Assembly (NCBI GenBank): GCA_000696115.1
Contig: JJOH01000095.1
Coordinates: forward strand, 1 to 64,000
Length of the DNA: 64,000 nucleotides
From: Streptomyces olindensis
GTDB taxonomy: Bacteria; Actinomycetota; Actinomycetes; Streptomycetales; Streptomycetaceae
Direction: 5' to 3'
Shown here: positions 1 through 8,934 of the stretch, in pieces
Layout of the letters: every line of letters starts with the position of its first letter
Numbering within the stretch: the stretch's first letter is position 1
The notes under the pieces: generated by a model
Told to the model about the DNA's origin: nothing
The model's database searches: none
What the model saw: the letters and a program-made list of their open reading frames with translations, nothing else
Made by a program: the position numbers and the translations under genes

Positions 1-1118
1 GAGGCGCCCGGAGCGGCTCCGGGGGCGCCGTACGGGCCCGCCGGGGCCTGGCCCGGGGCGCCCTGCGGCGGCATCGGGAACGGCTGGCCGCCCTGCTGGG
101 GCGGCGGCGGGGCGTACCAGCCGGGCTGGCCCTGGCCGGGCACCGGCATCGGCGGCTGCGCACCGGGCGGCAGCGGCTGCTGGAGCCCTTCCTTCTGGTC
201 GATGGTGGAGCGGTAGTCGACGGCGCCCTGCGTCATCCGCATGTACGCCTCCTCCAGCGAGGCCTGGTGCGGCGACAGCTCCCACAGCCGTACGCCGTGG
301 TCGTGCGCGATGTCGCTGATGCGGGGGAGCGGCAGCCCCGTCACCCGCAGCGCGCCGTCCTGCTCGGGCAGCACGTGCCCGCCCGACTCGGTGAGCGCGG
401 CCGACAGCTTCTCGCGCTGCTGCGGCTCGGTGTCGGGCGTCCGGACGCGCGCGAAGTCGGCGGAGTTCGCCGAGATGAAGTCCGTCACGCTCATGTCGGC
501 GAGCAGTTGCCCGCGCCCGATGACGATGAGGTGGTCGGCGGTCAGCGCCATCTCGCTCATCAGGTGGGAGGAGACGAAGACCGTCCGGCCCTCGGCCGCG
601 AGCGCCTTCATCAGGTTGCGCACCCAGAGGATGCCCTCGGGGTCGAGGCCGTTGACCGGCTCGTCGAACAGCAGCACCTGCGGGTCGCCGAGCAGCGCCG
701 CGGCGATGCCGAGCCGCTGCCCCATGCCGAGGGAGAAGCCCTTGGACCGCTTCTTGGCCACGTCCTGGAGGCCGACGACCCCGAGCACCTCGTCCACGCG
801 CCGGGCCGGGATGCCCGACAGCTGGGCCAGGCACAGCAGGTGGTTGCGGGCGGCGCGGCCGCCGTGCACGGCCTTGGCGTCCAGCAGGGCGCCGACCTGG
901 CGGGGGGCGTTGGGCAGCTTGCGGTAGGGATAGCCGCCGATCGTGACGTGGCCGCTGGTCGGGTTGTCCAGGCCGAGGATCATCCGCATCGTCGTCGACT
1001 TGCCCGAGCCGTTCGGCCCGAGGAAGCCCGTGACGGCTCCGGGCCGCACCTGGAAGGAAAGGTTGTACACAGCGGTCTTGTCGCCGTAGCGCTTCGTCAG
1101 GCCGACTGCTTCGATCAT
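1..1118 (-). CDS. ABC-2 type exporter ATP-binding protein, C-terminus beyond the window
   Basis: This is an ATPase subunit of a drug- or lipid-type ABC exporter. The ATG is at 1118 and the frame stays open to base 1, giving at least 372 residues. Visible motifs are Walker A (GPNGSGKST, about residues 34-42), signature FSLGMGQR, Walker B LLFDEP, D-loop GLDPEG and the switch His in SSH. The ATPase proper ends near residue 310. It is followed by a long Pro/Gln/Gly-rich tail (runs such as APPPPQQGG) that continues off the edge and is unusual for this family. It is a close paralogue of the ATPase at 2014-2973 and lies 122 bp downstream of that operon's permease. Its own permease would be expected beyond the left edge. 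The substrate is unknown. Confidence 0.9.
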   Translation of the reverse strand, partial: MIEAVGLTKRYGDKTAVYNLSFQVRPGAVTGFLGPNGSGKSTTMRMILGLDNPTSGHVTIGGYPYRKLPNAPRQVGALLDAKAVHGGRAARNHLLCLAQLSGIPARRVDEVLGVVGLQDVAKKRSKGFSLGMGQRLGIAAALLGDPQVLLFDEPVNGLDPEGILWVRNLMKALAAEGRTVFVSSHLMSEMALTADHLIVIGRGQLLADMSVTDFISANSADFARVRTPDTEPQQREKLSAALTESGGHVLPEQDGALRVTGLPLPRISDIAHDHGVRLWELSPHQASLEEAYMRMTQGAVDYRSTIDQKEGLQQPLPPGAQPPMPVPGQGQPGWYAPPPPQQGGQPFPMPPQGAPGQAPAGPYGAPGAAPGA

Positions 1119-1240
1119 GCTCCGCACCCATCGCAAGGTTCAGGACAGCGGGGCACACGCCCCCGTAAGGGTTAGGAGGATATCGAGGCGCTGACGGTTC
1201 CGCCCAAGAGCAGGTAAAAGGTCACGCCAAGCCTGTCCCC

Positions 1241-2011
1241 CTAAGCGTCGCGCTTCTTCAGCAGCACGTACCCGCCGATCAGCGCCGCCAGCACCCACAG
1301 CCCCATGATCCCGAGGCCGCCCCACGGCCCGTACGGCGTGTCGTCGTCGAGCGGCGGGACCACCTGCATGATCTTGCTGCCGGCCTGGTCGGGCAGGAAC
1401 CGGCCGACCTTCTTCGTCGCGTCGACGTTCCCCAGGATGTTGGAGATCAGGAAGAAGAACGGCATCAGGATGCCCAGTGACAGCATCGGCGAGCGCAGCA
1501 TCGTGGCGACGCCCATGGAGAACATCGCGATCAGGGCCATGTAGAGGCCGCCGCCGAACACCGCCCGCAGCACGCCCGGGTCGCCGATCTCCGCCCGGTG
1601 CTCACCCAGCATCGCCTGCCCCAGGAAGAAGGCGGCGAAGCTGGTGACGAGGCCCACCAGCAGGGCCAGCGCGGTGGCCACCGCGATCTTGCTGAACAGG
1701 AAGGAGCCGCGTTGCGGCACGGCGGCCAGCGAGGTGCGGATCATGCCGGTGCTGTACTCGTTCGACACGACCAGCACCCCGAACACGATCATCGCGAGCT
1801 GGCCGAGACTCATCCCCGCGAAGCTGATGAACGTCGGGTCGAACTCCGCCCGCTCCTGCGTGCCCATGGAGTCGAACTCGTTCTTCGACAGCGCCGAGAT
1901 CAGCATGCCGAGGGCGACCGTCACGACCACCACCAGCGAGAGTGTCCACACCGTGGACGCCACTGACCGGATCTTGGTCCACTCCGACCGTACGACCTGT
2001 GTCGCCGCCAT
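1241..2011 (-). CDS. ABC-2 type transporter permease
   Basis: This 256-residue integral membrane protein begins MAATQVVRSEWTKIRS, the usual cytoplasmic start of actinobacterial ABC-2 permeases. It has about six hydrophobic segments: about 20-40, 68-85, 110-135, 155-170, 180-195 and 230-250. A 10-codon longer frame exists, but the ATG at 2011 is preceded by GGGGGAGGAG at a good distance, so it was chosen. The gene starts 2 bp after the stop of the ATPase at 2014-2973, so the two are almost certainly translationally coupled and form one exporter. The sequence does not reveal a substrate. Bacitracin, lantibiotic or lipid export are common roles in the family but remain unsupported here. Confidence 0.9.
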   Translation of the reverse strand: MAATQVVRSEWTKIRSVASTVWTLSLVVVVTVALGMLISALSKNEFDSMGTQERAEFDPTFISFAGMSLGQLAMIVFGVLVVSNEYSTGMIRTSLAAVPQRGSFLFSKIAVATALALLVGLVTSFAAFFLGQAMLGEHRAEIGDPGVLRAVFGGGLYMALIAMFSMGVATMLRSPMLSLGILMPFFFLISNILGNVDATKKVGRFLPDQAGSKIMQVVPPLDDDTPYGPWGGLGIMGLWVLAALIGGYVLLKKRDA

Positions 2012-2013
2012 GC

Positions 2014-2973
2014 TCAGCTCCTCCCCCAGGCGTCGACCCACTGCTGCGGTGGCGGCCCGGCACTCGTGTCGCTGTGGGCGTGGTACTCCACCGACTCCGC
2101 CGTCAGCCGCATGAACGCCTCCTCCAGCGAGGCCTGTTGCGGGCTCAGCTCGTGCAGCGTGATCCGGTGCTGCGCCGCCAGCTCACCGATCTGCTCGGCC
2201 TTGCCGCCGTCCACCTCCAGCACTCCGTCGCCGCTCTCCACGACCACGATGCCCGCCTGGTGCAGCACGTCGAGCAGCCGCTCCCGCTGCGGTGTGCGGA
2301 CCCGGACGTACGACCGTGAGTTCCGGTCGATGAAGTCGGCCATGGAGGTGTCCGCGAGGAGCCGCCCCTGCCCGATGACGACGAGGTGGTCGGCCGTCAG
2401 CGCCATCTCGCTCATCAGGTGGGAGGAGACGAACACGGTCCGGCCCTGCGCGGCCAGCGACTTCATCAGGGTGCGGATCCAGTGGATGCCCTCGGGGTCG
2501 AGGCCGTTGACCGGCTCGTCGAACATCAGGATCCGCGGATCGCCGAGCAGCGCGGCCGCGATGCCCAGCCGCTGCCCCATGCCCATCGAGAAGCCCTTGG
2601 TCTTCTTCTTCGCGACCGCCGTCAGCCCGACCGTCTCCAGCACCTCGCCGACCCGCTGCTTCGGGACGCCGTTGCTCTGCGCGAGGCACAGCAGGTGGTT
2701 GTAGGCGCTGCGCCCGCCGTGCCAGGCCTTGGCCTCCAGCAGGGCACCGATGTACGTCAGCGGGTCCTTGAGCTGCTGGTAGTGCTTGCCGTCGATGCGG
2801 ACGTCGCCGGCGGTCGGGTGGTCGAGACCCAGGATCATCCGCATGGTGGTGGACTTGCCCGCGCCGTTCGGCCCGAGGAAGCCGGTCACGATGCCCGGTC
2901 TGACGGTGAAGGACAGGTTGTTGACCGCCACCTTCTCGCCGTACCGCTTGGTCAGCCCCTCCAGCTCAATCAT
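2014..2973 (-). CDS. ABC-2 type exporter ATP-binding protein
   Basis: This 319-residue cytoplasmic ATPase is of normal length for the family. It has Walker A GPNGAGKST at residues 34-42, signature FSMGMGQR, Walker B ILMFDEP, D-loop GLDPEG and a switch His (SSHLMSEMA). The C-terminal 100 residues form the accessory domain common to BcrA/CcmA-like subunits. It is first in a two-gene operon with the permease at 1241-2011, whose ribosome site lies inside its 3' end. It shares long identical stretches with the partial ATPase at 1-1118, so the two arose by duplication. A hairpin at 2994-3029, 21 bp upstream of the ATG, should insulate it from filP transcription. Confidence 0.93.
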   Translation of the reverse strand: MIELEGLTKRYGEKVAVNNLSFTVRPGIVTGFLGPNGAGKSTTMRMILGLDHPTAGDVRIDGKHYQQLKDPLTYIGALLEAKAWHGGRSAYNHLLCLAQSNGVPKQRVGEVLETVGLTAVAKKKTKGFSMGMGQRLGIAAALLGDPRILMFDEPVNGLDPEGIHWIRTLMKSLAAQGRTVFVSSHLMSEMALTADHLVVIGQGRLLADTSMADFIDRNSRSYVRVRTPQRERLLDVLHQAGIVVVESGDGVLEVDGGKAEQIGELAAQHRITLHELSPQQASLEEAFMRLTAESVEYHAHSDTSAGPPPQQWVDAWGRS

Positions 2974-2993
2974 GCCGCCACGCTAGAACGGGA

Positions 2994-3029
2994 CAAAGCC
3001 CTCTGCCACCCGAGCGGCAGAGGGCTTTG
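2994..3029 (-). terminator. Hairpin terminator downstream of filP
   Basis: An inverted repeat with a 14-bp stem (arms CAAAGCCCTCTGCC and its complement) and an 8-nt loop lies between the filP stop (3059) and the ATG of the ABC ATPase (2973). Read on the minus strand it follows filP by about 30 bp. There is no long U tract, as is normal in Streptomyces terminators. Confidence 0.75.
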
Positions 3030-3058
3030 CGGAGATTCAGACTCCGTATGCCGGGCTG

Positions 3059-3994
3059 TTACCGGGACTGCTGGGCCGGGACCCCACGGGAGATCGGCTC
3101 GTCCTCGGCCGGCGTGCCGGCCGCGGCCACCGCGGCGCCCGTGAGCGTCGCGAGCATCTCGCGGACGTTCGTCAGCTGGGCGTTGATGCTGTCGCGGCGG
3201 TTGGTGAGGGCGGCCAGCTCGCGCTCGGATTCCGAACGGATGCGGTCGGCCTTGGCGTTGGCGTCGGCCACGATGTCCTCGGCCTGGCGCTGGGCCGTCT
3301 CCACCGTCTGGCGGGCGCGGCGCTCGGCGTCCGTGCGCAGCTTCTCCGCCTCCAGGCGGAGCTGCTCGGCGCGGTGCTCGATCTCGGCGAGGCGCTTCTC
3401 GGCCTTGGCCTGACGGGAGGCCAGGTCGCGCTCGGACTGCTCGCGGCGCTTGGCGAGGTTCGTCTCGAAGTCGGCGGCGGCCTGCGCGGCCTTGGCGCGG
3501 GTCTCCTCGAAGAGGGCGTCCGCCTCCTCGCGCTTGGACTGCGCGTCCTTCTGCGCCTCGGCACGCAGCTGGGCGGCGTCACTCTTGGCCTTCTCGACGA
3601 TCCGCAGGCCCTCGTCCTCGGCCTTGGCCTTGCGCTCCGCGGAGTACGACTCGGCGTCGTTGCGCACCTGCTGGGCCGCCGACTCGGCGAGCTCGCGGTG
3701 CTGCTCCGCCGCGCGCCGGGCCTCCTCGCGCAGGTCCTTCGCCTCTTCCTCGGCGAGGCGGAGGATCTTCTCCACGCGCGCGCCGAGACCCGCGTACGAC
3801 GGCTCGGCGTCGCTGATCTGGGCCTGGGCGTTCTGCGTCTCGAGGTGGAGCTCCTCGATGCGCTTTTCCAGAGCGGTGATGCGGGCGAGAGCGCTGTCAC
3901 GGTCGGAGACGAGCTTGGAGATACGTTCGTCCACCTGAGCGCGGTCGTACCCACGCCGCACAAGCTCGAAGCCGTAGGGGGAAGTGTCGCTCAT
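3059..3994 (-). CDS. filP: FilP, intermediate-filament-like coiled-coil protein
   Basis: This 311-residue protein is nearly all coiled coil: Ala/Glu/Arg/Lys-rich heptads and hendecads run from about residue 15 to 285. A short head (MSDTSPYGFELVRRGYDRAQVDERI) resembles the DivIVA-type N-terminal motif. The Pro-containing tail is disordered. Length and head match FilP of S. coelicolor, which forms cytoskeletal networks behind the hyphal tip and interacts with DivIVA and Scy (established knowledge). The partner scy lies 183 bp upstream on the same strand, with its own promoter-like sequence in between. An ATG with AGGAA six bases upstream supports the start. The assignment is strong from length, composition and neighbour. 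Confidence 0.93.
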   Translation of the reverse strand: MSDTSPYGFELVRRGYDRAQVDERISKLVSDRDSALARITALEKRIEELHLETQNAQAQISDAEPSYAGLGARVEKILRLAEEEAKDLREEARRAAEQHRELAESAAQQVRNDAESYSAERKAKAEDEGLRIVEKAKSDAAQLRAEAQKDAQSKREEADALFEETRAKAAQAAADFETNLAKRREQSERDLASRQAKAEKRLAEIEHRAEQLRLEAEKLRTDAERRARQTVETAQRQAEDIVADANAKADRIRSESERELAALTNRRDSINAQLTNVREMLATLTGAAVAAAGTPAEDEPISRGVPAQQSR

Positions 3995-4034
3995 GGGGTT
4001 CCTGTCGAATGAGACCGGTGAGGTGATAGGTGGA

Positions 4035-4064
4035 ATCCTAGGGGCCGAAACGGTGTGTCATCGA
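4035..4064 (-). promoter_or_regulatory. Candidate filP promoter
   Basis: On the minus strand TCGATG (4064-4059) and TAGGAT (4040-4035) are separated by 18 bp, and the -10 lies 40 bp before the filP ATG. The -10 is close to the vegetative consensus and the -35 only moderate. It was found by eye. Confidence 0.4.
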
Positions 4065-4177
4065 GCGGATGCGCGTTTGATCTGCAAAATGAGACCCCTT
4101 TTGAGTGGCCGTCCGTCGGACTGCTTGCCAAAGACGTGGTCAAAGACCCCAGCAGACACCGGATTCGCCCCGCTTCG

Positions 4178-7100
4178 CTAGCTTTCCGAAGTCTTGCCAC
4201 CCGAACGGGGTGCGCCGACCGCCGCTCCCGCCTTGACCCCGTTGTCCTTGGCCGCGGACGGGGCCTCGAAGGACTCCAACGCCTCCAGCACGTCCTGGAC
4301 ACGGGAGATCTCCGCGTTGATGTCCTCGCGACGGCGGACCAGGACCTCCAGCTCGCGCTTGCCCTCCTCGACCGTGCGCTTGGCCTCGCGGATCGCCTCG
4401 GCCTTGAGCTCCTCGGCCTCCCGGATCAGCGTGGTCTTCTTCTGCTCGGCCTCCTTGAGCAGCCCCTCCGCCTTCTTCACCGCGGCGATACGGACCTTGC
4501 CCGCCTCGGAGTTGGCCTCCGACACGATCTCCTTGGCCTTCGCCTGCGCCTTCGCGAGCTGCTCCTCGGCCGCCTTGACGAGCGCGTCGCAGCGGTCGCC
4601 CGCCGCCTTCATCGTCTCGGCCGACTCACGGCGGGCCCGCTCGTGCAGCTCCTCGATCTCCGAGGTGATGCGGTCGCGCAGCTCCTCGGCGCGCTCCCTG
4701 ATCTGCGTGGCGTCCCGACGCGCGCCGACCAGCAGCTCGTCCGCGTCCGTACGGGCCTTCTCCACCAGCGAGTTGCCCTCGACCGTCGCCTCGGACACGA
4801 GCCGGTCGGCCTCCTTGCGGGCCGCGCCCACCATCGTGTCGGCCTGCGCCTCGGCCTCCGCGGTGGTCTTGTGCGCCTGCTGCTGCGCCTCGCCGAGCAG
4901 CTTGTCCGCCTCGGCCGTGGTCTCCGAGATGAGCTTGTCGACCTGCTCGGCCGCCTCGGAGCGCCGCTTGTTGGCGTCCTTGCGGGCCTCGTCCAGCGTG
5001 CGGTCGGCCTCCTCGCGCGCCGACGCGACGAGCCGCTCCGCCTCCGCCTCCGCGTCGGCCTTGACGCGCTCGGCCTCGGAACGGACCCGCTCCGCGTGCT
5101 GCTGCGCCGAGCCGACCGTCTCGGCGGCCTCGGCCCGCAGCCGCTCCGCCTCGCCGGTGGCCTCCCCGATCAGCTGGTCGGCCTTGGCGACCGACTCGGC
5201 CCGCAGCCGCTCGGCCTCCGCGGCCGCCTCGGAACGGACGCGCTCGGCCGCGGAGAGGGCCTCGGTGCGGACCCGCTCGGCCTCGGTGACCGTCTCCATC
5301 CGCAGCCGGTCGGTCTCCTGGACCGTCTCGGTGGTGAGCCGCTCCGCCTCGTTGCGGGCCTCGGTGATGAGGGTGTCCGCCTGCGTCGCCGCGTCCGACC
5401 GGATGCGGTTGGCGTCCTCGCGGGCGTCCGCCCGGGTGCGCGCGGCGCTCTGCTCGGCCTCGGCGATGGTGTCCGACGCCTCCGTGCGCACCCGCTGGGC
5501 GTGCTCGGAGACCTCCGTGCGGATCCGCTCCGCCTCCGCGATCGCCTCGGACATCGTCCGCTCGGCGAGCGCCTTGGCGGCCTCGGTCTCCTCGTGCGCC
5601 TCGCGGCGCAGCCGGCCCGCGTCCTCGCTCGCCCGCTCCCGCTCGGCGTAGGCGTCGGAGCGGACACGGTCCGCCTCCTCCTGGGCCTCCCGGCGCGTAC
5701 GGTCCGCCGCGTGCTCGGCGGCGGAGCGCAGCCCGGCGATCTCCTCCTGCGCCTGCTCGTGCAGCCCCGCGACGGAGTCCCGGACCTGCTGCGCGTGCTG
5801 CTCGGCCGCCGACACCATCTCCGTGGCGCGCCGGTCGGCCTCCTCGACCAGCCGGACGGCCTCGGTCTGCGCCTCCTCCACGCGCTTGCGCGCCGAGGCC
5901 AGCAGCTCCTCGCTCTGCTCGCGGGCCCGCTCGCGCTCCTGGTCGGCCTCCTGCCGGGCGCTGCCGAGGAGTTCCTCGGCCTCGCGGCGGCGCCGGTTGG
6001 CCTCCTCCTGGGCGGCGGCCAGCGTCTCGGACGCCTCCGTGGCGAGCCGCTCGGCGGCGGCCTGCGCCTCCGCGCGCATCCGGTCGGCGCTCTCCTGCGC
6101 CTCCGACTTCAGCCGCTCGGCCTCGCTCGCGGCCTCCGACCGCAGGCGTACGGCGACGGCCTCGCCCTCGGCGCGCGCCGCGGACGCGTCCGACGCGGCC
6201 TCGTCGCGCAGCCGTTCGGCCTCGGCCTCGGCCTGCTGCTGGAGCGTGCGGATCCGCTCGGCGGCCTCGGCGCGCAGCCGCTCGTTCTCCTCGGCGGCCT
6301 CGCGGCGGATCCGCGCGGCCTCCTCACGGGCGTCCGACAGGGCCTGCTCGGCCGCCGCCAGCCGCTCCTCCGCGTCCGTCTGGAGCCGCGTCAGTTCCTC
6401 GGCGGCCTCCGCGCGGCGGGCCTCTACGGCCCGCTCGGTCTCCTCGTGCAGCTCCCGCGCCGCGCGCTCGGCGTCCGCCTTGAGGGCCTCGGCCTGCTCG
6501 ATGACCTCCTCGCGGTGCCGCTCGGCCTCCTGCCGGGTGCGCTGGAGGGTCTCCTCGGCCTGCCGGCGCAGGGTCGTCGCCCGCTCGATGGCCTCGGTGC
6601 GGACCTTCTCGCTGTCCGTCTGGGCGGTCGTGCGCAGCTCGTCGGCGTCCGCCTTGGCCTTGGCGAGCAGTTCCTCGGCGGACTTCGCCGCCTCCTCGAT
6701 CTGCGCCACGGCCTCCTTGCGGGCCTCGGCGCGGATCTTCTCGCCCTCCTCGACGGCGTCCGCCCGCAGCTGTTCGGCCTCGCCGCGCAGCCGGCGGGCC
6801 TCCTCCTGCAGCTCGACCGTCTTGGCGCGGTACTCCTTGGTGTCGTCCTTCGCCGCGCCCTTGAGCTGCTCGGCGATGTCGTGTGCCTCGGCGCGCAGCC
6901 GGTCCGCCTCGGCCTCGGCCTCCTTGCGGATCCGCTCGGCCTCCTCGGCCGCGGCCTTGGTGGTCTTCTTGGCGTCCTCCGACGCCTTGGTGAGGACCTC
7001 CTCGGCCGTCCGGGCCGCCTTGGACAGCTGGGTCGCGGTCTCCTCGGCCGTGAGCGTGCGGGCCTTCTCGGAGGCCTCCGCGACGATCTTCTCGGCCTCG

Positions 7101-8113
7101 GCACGGGCGTCCGCGACGATCTGCTCGGCCTCGGACTTGGTGTTCTCGGCCTCCTTCGTGGCCTCCTCGACCAGCCGGGCGACCTGTTCCTTGGCGGTGC
7201 GCGTCCGCGTCTCGTTCGCGGACTCGGCGCTCGCCAGGGCCTTGGCGGCGGCCTCCTTGGCCTCCGCGACCAGCTTCTCCGCCTCGGTCTGCGCCTTGCG
7301 CAGCGCCTCCTCGGCCTCGGCCATCCGCTGCTCGGCGGCCTTGCTCAGCTCCTGGGCCCGGCGGCGCGCCGACTCCGACTCCGAGGCGGTGGACGTCCGC
7401 AGCTGCTCGGCGTGGTCGGTGGCCTCCTGGGCCTGTGTGGAGGCGGCGTTGAGCAGGCGCTCGGCGTCCGTGCGGGCGCGCCGCAGGATCTGCTCGGCCT
7501 CGGCGCGGGCCTCCTCGGCCGCGTTCGTCAGCCGCTGCCGGGCCTCCGTCGTCAGCCGCTCGGCCTCCGCGCGGGCGGTGGCCATGGCCTGCTCGGCCTC
7601 GGCGCGGGACTCCTCCAGCAGCCGGCGGGCCTGCTGCTCGGTGCGGGCCCGCAGCTGCTCCGCCCACGCCACGTTCTCGTTGACGTGCGACTCGACCGTC
7701 TGGCGGCGCTCGGCCAGCTCCTGGCGGCGGGTCACCGCCTCCTGGTGCAGCTCCGCCTGGAGGCGGGCCGCCTGCTCGGCGTGCTCCTGGAGGATCCGCT
7801 GGGTCTGGGCCCGGGCCTCGCTCAGCTCCCGGTCGGCGTCCGCGCGGATCTGGTCGGCCTGCATCTGCGCGTTGCGCAGCAACTGCTCGGCCTGCCAGCC
7901 GATGTCGCCCCCCTCGAAGGAGGGCCGGGACATGATGGTGCGCCGCGCCTCGTGCAGCTTGGCGCGCAGCACCTCGACCTGGTAGCCGAGGTCCTCGGCG
8001 TGCTGGATCGCCTTTTCCCGTTCGGTCTTCAGCCGCTTCATCTCGGCTTCGAACCGAGAGAGGTGGTCGACGTCAGCCGCCGGCTCTCGCTCCTGGCTCT
8101 CGTAGCCCCGCAC
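4178..8113 (-). CDS. scy: Scy, polarisome scaffold coiled-coil protein
   Basis: This giant coiled-coil protein has about 1311 residues. A short N-terminal canonical coiled coil (RFEAEMKRLKTEREKAIQHAEDLGYQVEVL) is followed by more than 1,000 residues of repeating AEAERLRAEA-type segments. The family is known for hendecad-like repeats in blocks of about 51 residues. Scy is the hyphal-tip organiser that recruits DivIVA, FilP and ParA in Streptomyces. A longer frame starts with TTG at 8143, but the GTG at 8113 gives the N-terminus (MRGYESQERE) expected of Scy homologues, so it was preferred; neither has an ideal ribosome site. The gene is followed by filP. The antisense strand is open for more than 4 kb, a by-product of the repetitive composition. 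Confidence 0.93.
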   Translation of the reverse strand: MRGYESQEREPAADVDHLSRFEAEMKRLKTEREKAIQHAEDLGYQVEVLRAKLHEARRTIMSRPSFEGGDIGWQAEQLLRNAQMQADQIRADADRELSEARAQTQRILQEHAEQAARLQAELHQEAVTRRQELAERRQTVESHVNENVAWAEQLRARTEQQARRLLEESRAEAEQAMATARAEAERLTTEARQRLTNAAEEARAEAEQILRRARTDAERLLNAASTQAQEATDHAEQLRTSTASESESARRRAQELSKAAEQRMAEAEEALRKAQTEAEKLVAEAKEAAAKALASAESANETRTRTAKEQVARLVEEATKEAENTKSEAEQIVADARAEAEKIVAEASEKARTLTAEETATQLSKAARTAEEVLTKASEDAKKTTKAAAEEAERIRKEAEAEADRLRAEAHDIAEQLKGAAKDDTKEYRAKTVELQEEARRLRGEAEQLRADAVEEGEKIRAEARKEAVAQIEEAAKSAEELLAKAKADADELRTTAQTDSEKVRTEAIERATTLRRQAEETLQRTRQEAERHREEVIEQAEALKADAERAARELHEETERAVEARRAEAAEELTRLQTDAEERLAAAEQALSDAREEAARIRREAAEENERLRAEAAERIRTLQQQAEAEAERLRDEAASDASAARAEGEAVAVRLRSEAASEAERLKSEAQESADRMRAEAQAAAERLATEASETLAAAQEEANRRRREAEELLGSARQEADQERERAREQSEELLASARKRVEEAQTEAVRLVEEADRRATEMVSAAEQHAQQVRDSVAGLHEQAQEEIAGLRSAAEHAADRTRREAQEEADRVRSDAYAERERASEDAGRLRREAHEETEAAKALAERTMSEAIAEAERIRTEVSEHAQRVRTEASDTIAEAEQSAARTRADAREDANRIRSDAATQADTLITEARNEAERLTTETVQETDRLRMETVTEAERVRTEALSAAERVRSEAAAEAERLRAESVAKADQLIGEATGEAERLRAEAAETVGSAQQHAERVRSEAERVKADAEAEAERLVASAREEADRTLDEARKDANKRRSEAAEQVDKLISETTAEADKLLGEAQQQAHKTTAEAEAQADTMVGAARKEADRLVSEATVEGNSLVEKARTDADELLVGARRDATQIRERAEELRDRITSEIEELHERARRESAETMKAAGDRCDALVKAAEEQLAKAQAKAKEIVSEANSEAGKVRIAAVKKAEGLLKEAEQKKTTLIREAEELKAEAIREAKRTVEEGKRELEVLVRRREDINAEISRVQDVLEALESFEAPSAAKDNGVKAGAAVGAPRSGGKTSES

Positions 8114-8345
8114 TGCGCGGTCCCATCCGTCCCCTGGTCGCAACTCTCTCCAAACGAGCTCCGTCCATCCGCCGAACGGGGCCCCCGGGGAATGGTGTCA
8201 GATCATCGGCGGAGCAGAGGCTGCTGCCCCGACGCTCTTCCCCCGAAACCCGGACCCCGGTGGTCCTGCCGTCGCACGGCGGGACCGCGGTCACCCTGGC
8301 TGAGCGGCGACCGCACCCAACCCTACCGGCCTCTATGTACGAGGG

Positions 8346-8786
8346 TCAGTGCTCAGGTGACTCAACAGGCGCCGAAGTGACCAGTTCTGTCAGTACGCCA
8401 TGGCAGTCCTTGGGGTGCAGGAAGGTGATCCGTGACCCCATGGAACCGCGTCGCGGCTCTTCGTACAGCACGCGTACGCCCTTGTCGCGGATGTCCGCGG
8501 ACTCGGCGTCGACGTCCGCCGTACCGAAAGCGATGTGGTGGACGCCCTCGCCGTTCTTCGCCAGCCACTTCGCGACGGTGGAGTCCTCGCGGATCGGCTC
8601 GAGAAGCTGCAGGTAGGAGGCGCCGCCGTCGGACGTCTCGTTGATCTTGAGCATGGCCTCGCGCACGCCCTGCTCCTCGTTGACCTCGGAGTGGAACACC
8701 TCGAAGCCGTAGGTGGCACGGTAGAACTCGACGGTCTTGTCGAGGTCGAAACAGGCGATTCCGATGTGGTCGATTCGCGTCAGCAT
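8346..8786 (-). CDS. mce: Methylmalonyl-CoA epimerase
   Basis: This 146-residue protein of the vicinal-oxygen-chelate fold interconverts (2R)- and (2S)-methylmalonyl-CoA. Expected metal ligands are visible: His7 (IDHIGIA), Gln60 (YLQLLEP), His84 (GVHHIAFG) and Glu134 (VLTELV). The length matches the family. It is transcribed away from the thiolase/meaB pair, with a 148-bp shared promoter region. The neighbours and icmA, 20 kb away, place it in propionyl/isobutyryl-CoA metabolism, which also supplies extender units for polyketides. Confidence 0.95.
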   Translation of the reverse strand: MLTRIDHIGIACFDLDKTVEFYRATYGFEVFHSEVNEEQGVREAMLKINETSDGGASYLQLLEPIREDSTVAKWLAKNGEGVHHIAFGTADVDAESADIRDKGVRVLYEEPRRGSMGSRITFLHPKDCHGVLTELVTSAPVESPEH

Positions 8787-8934
8787 GGATTCAGTGCAGC
8801 GCTCCTGCGGTGGTTACGCAACGTGCGCGCGATCACACCGACAGCCCGATGACGGGGTGGAGTACCGGTCAGTACATTCGAAGTAAACCCTCGTTCACTC
8901 CTCGGCTGTGCAGCCGGTAAGGGGATCGCAGCTC

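Noticed and set aside
9..1175. Plus-strand frames over the left-edge ATPase
   Set aside because: Walker A, signature and Walker B are all on the minus strand.
4055..8380. Open frame of 1,441 codons on the plus strand
   Set aside because: It is antisense to scy. Its Leu/Gly/Arg-rich product is the mirror of the GAG/GCC codon repeats of the coiled coil and has no ribosome site or domain.
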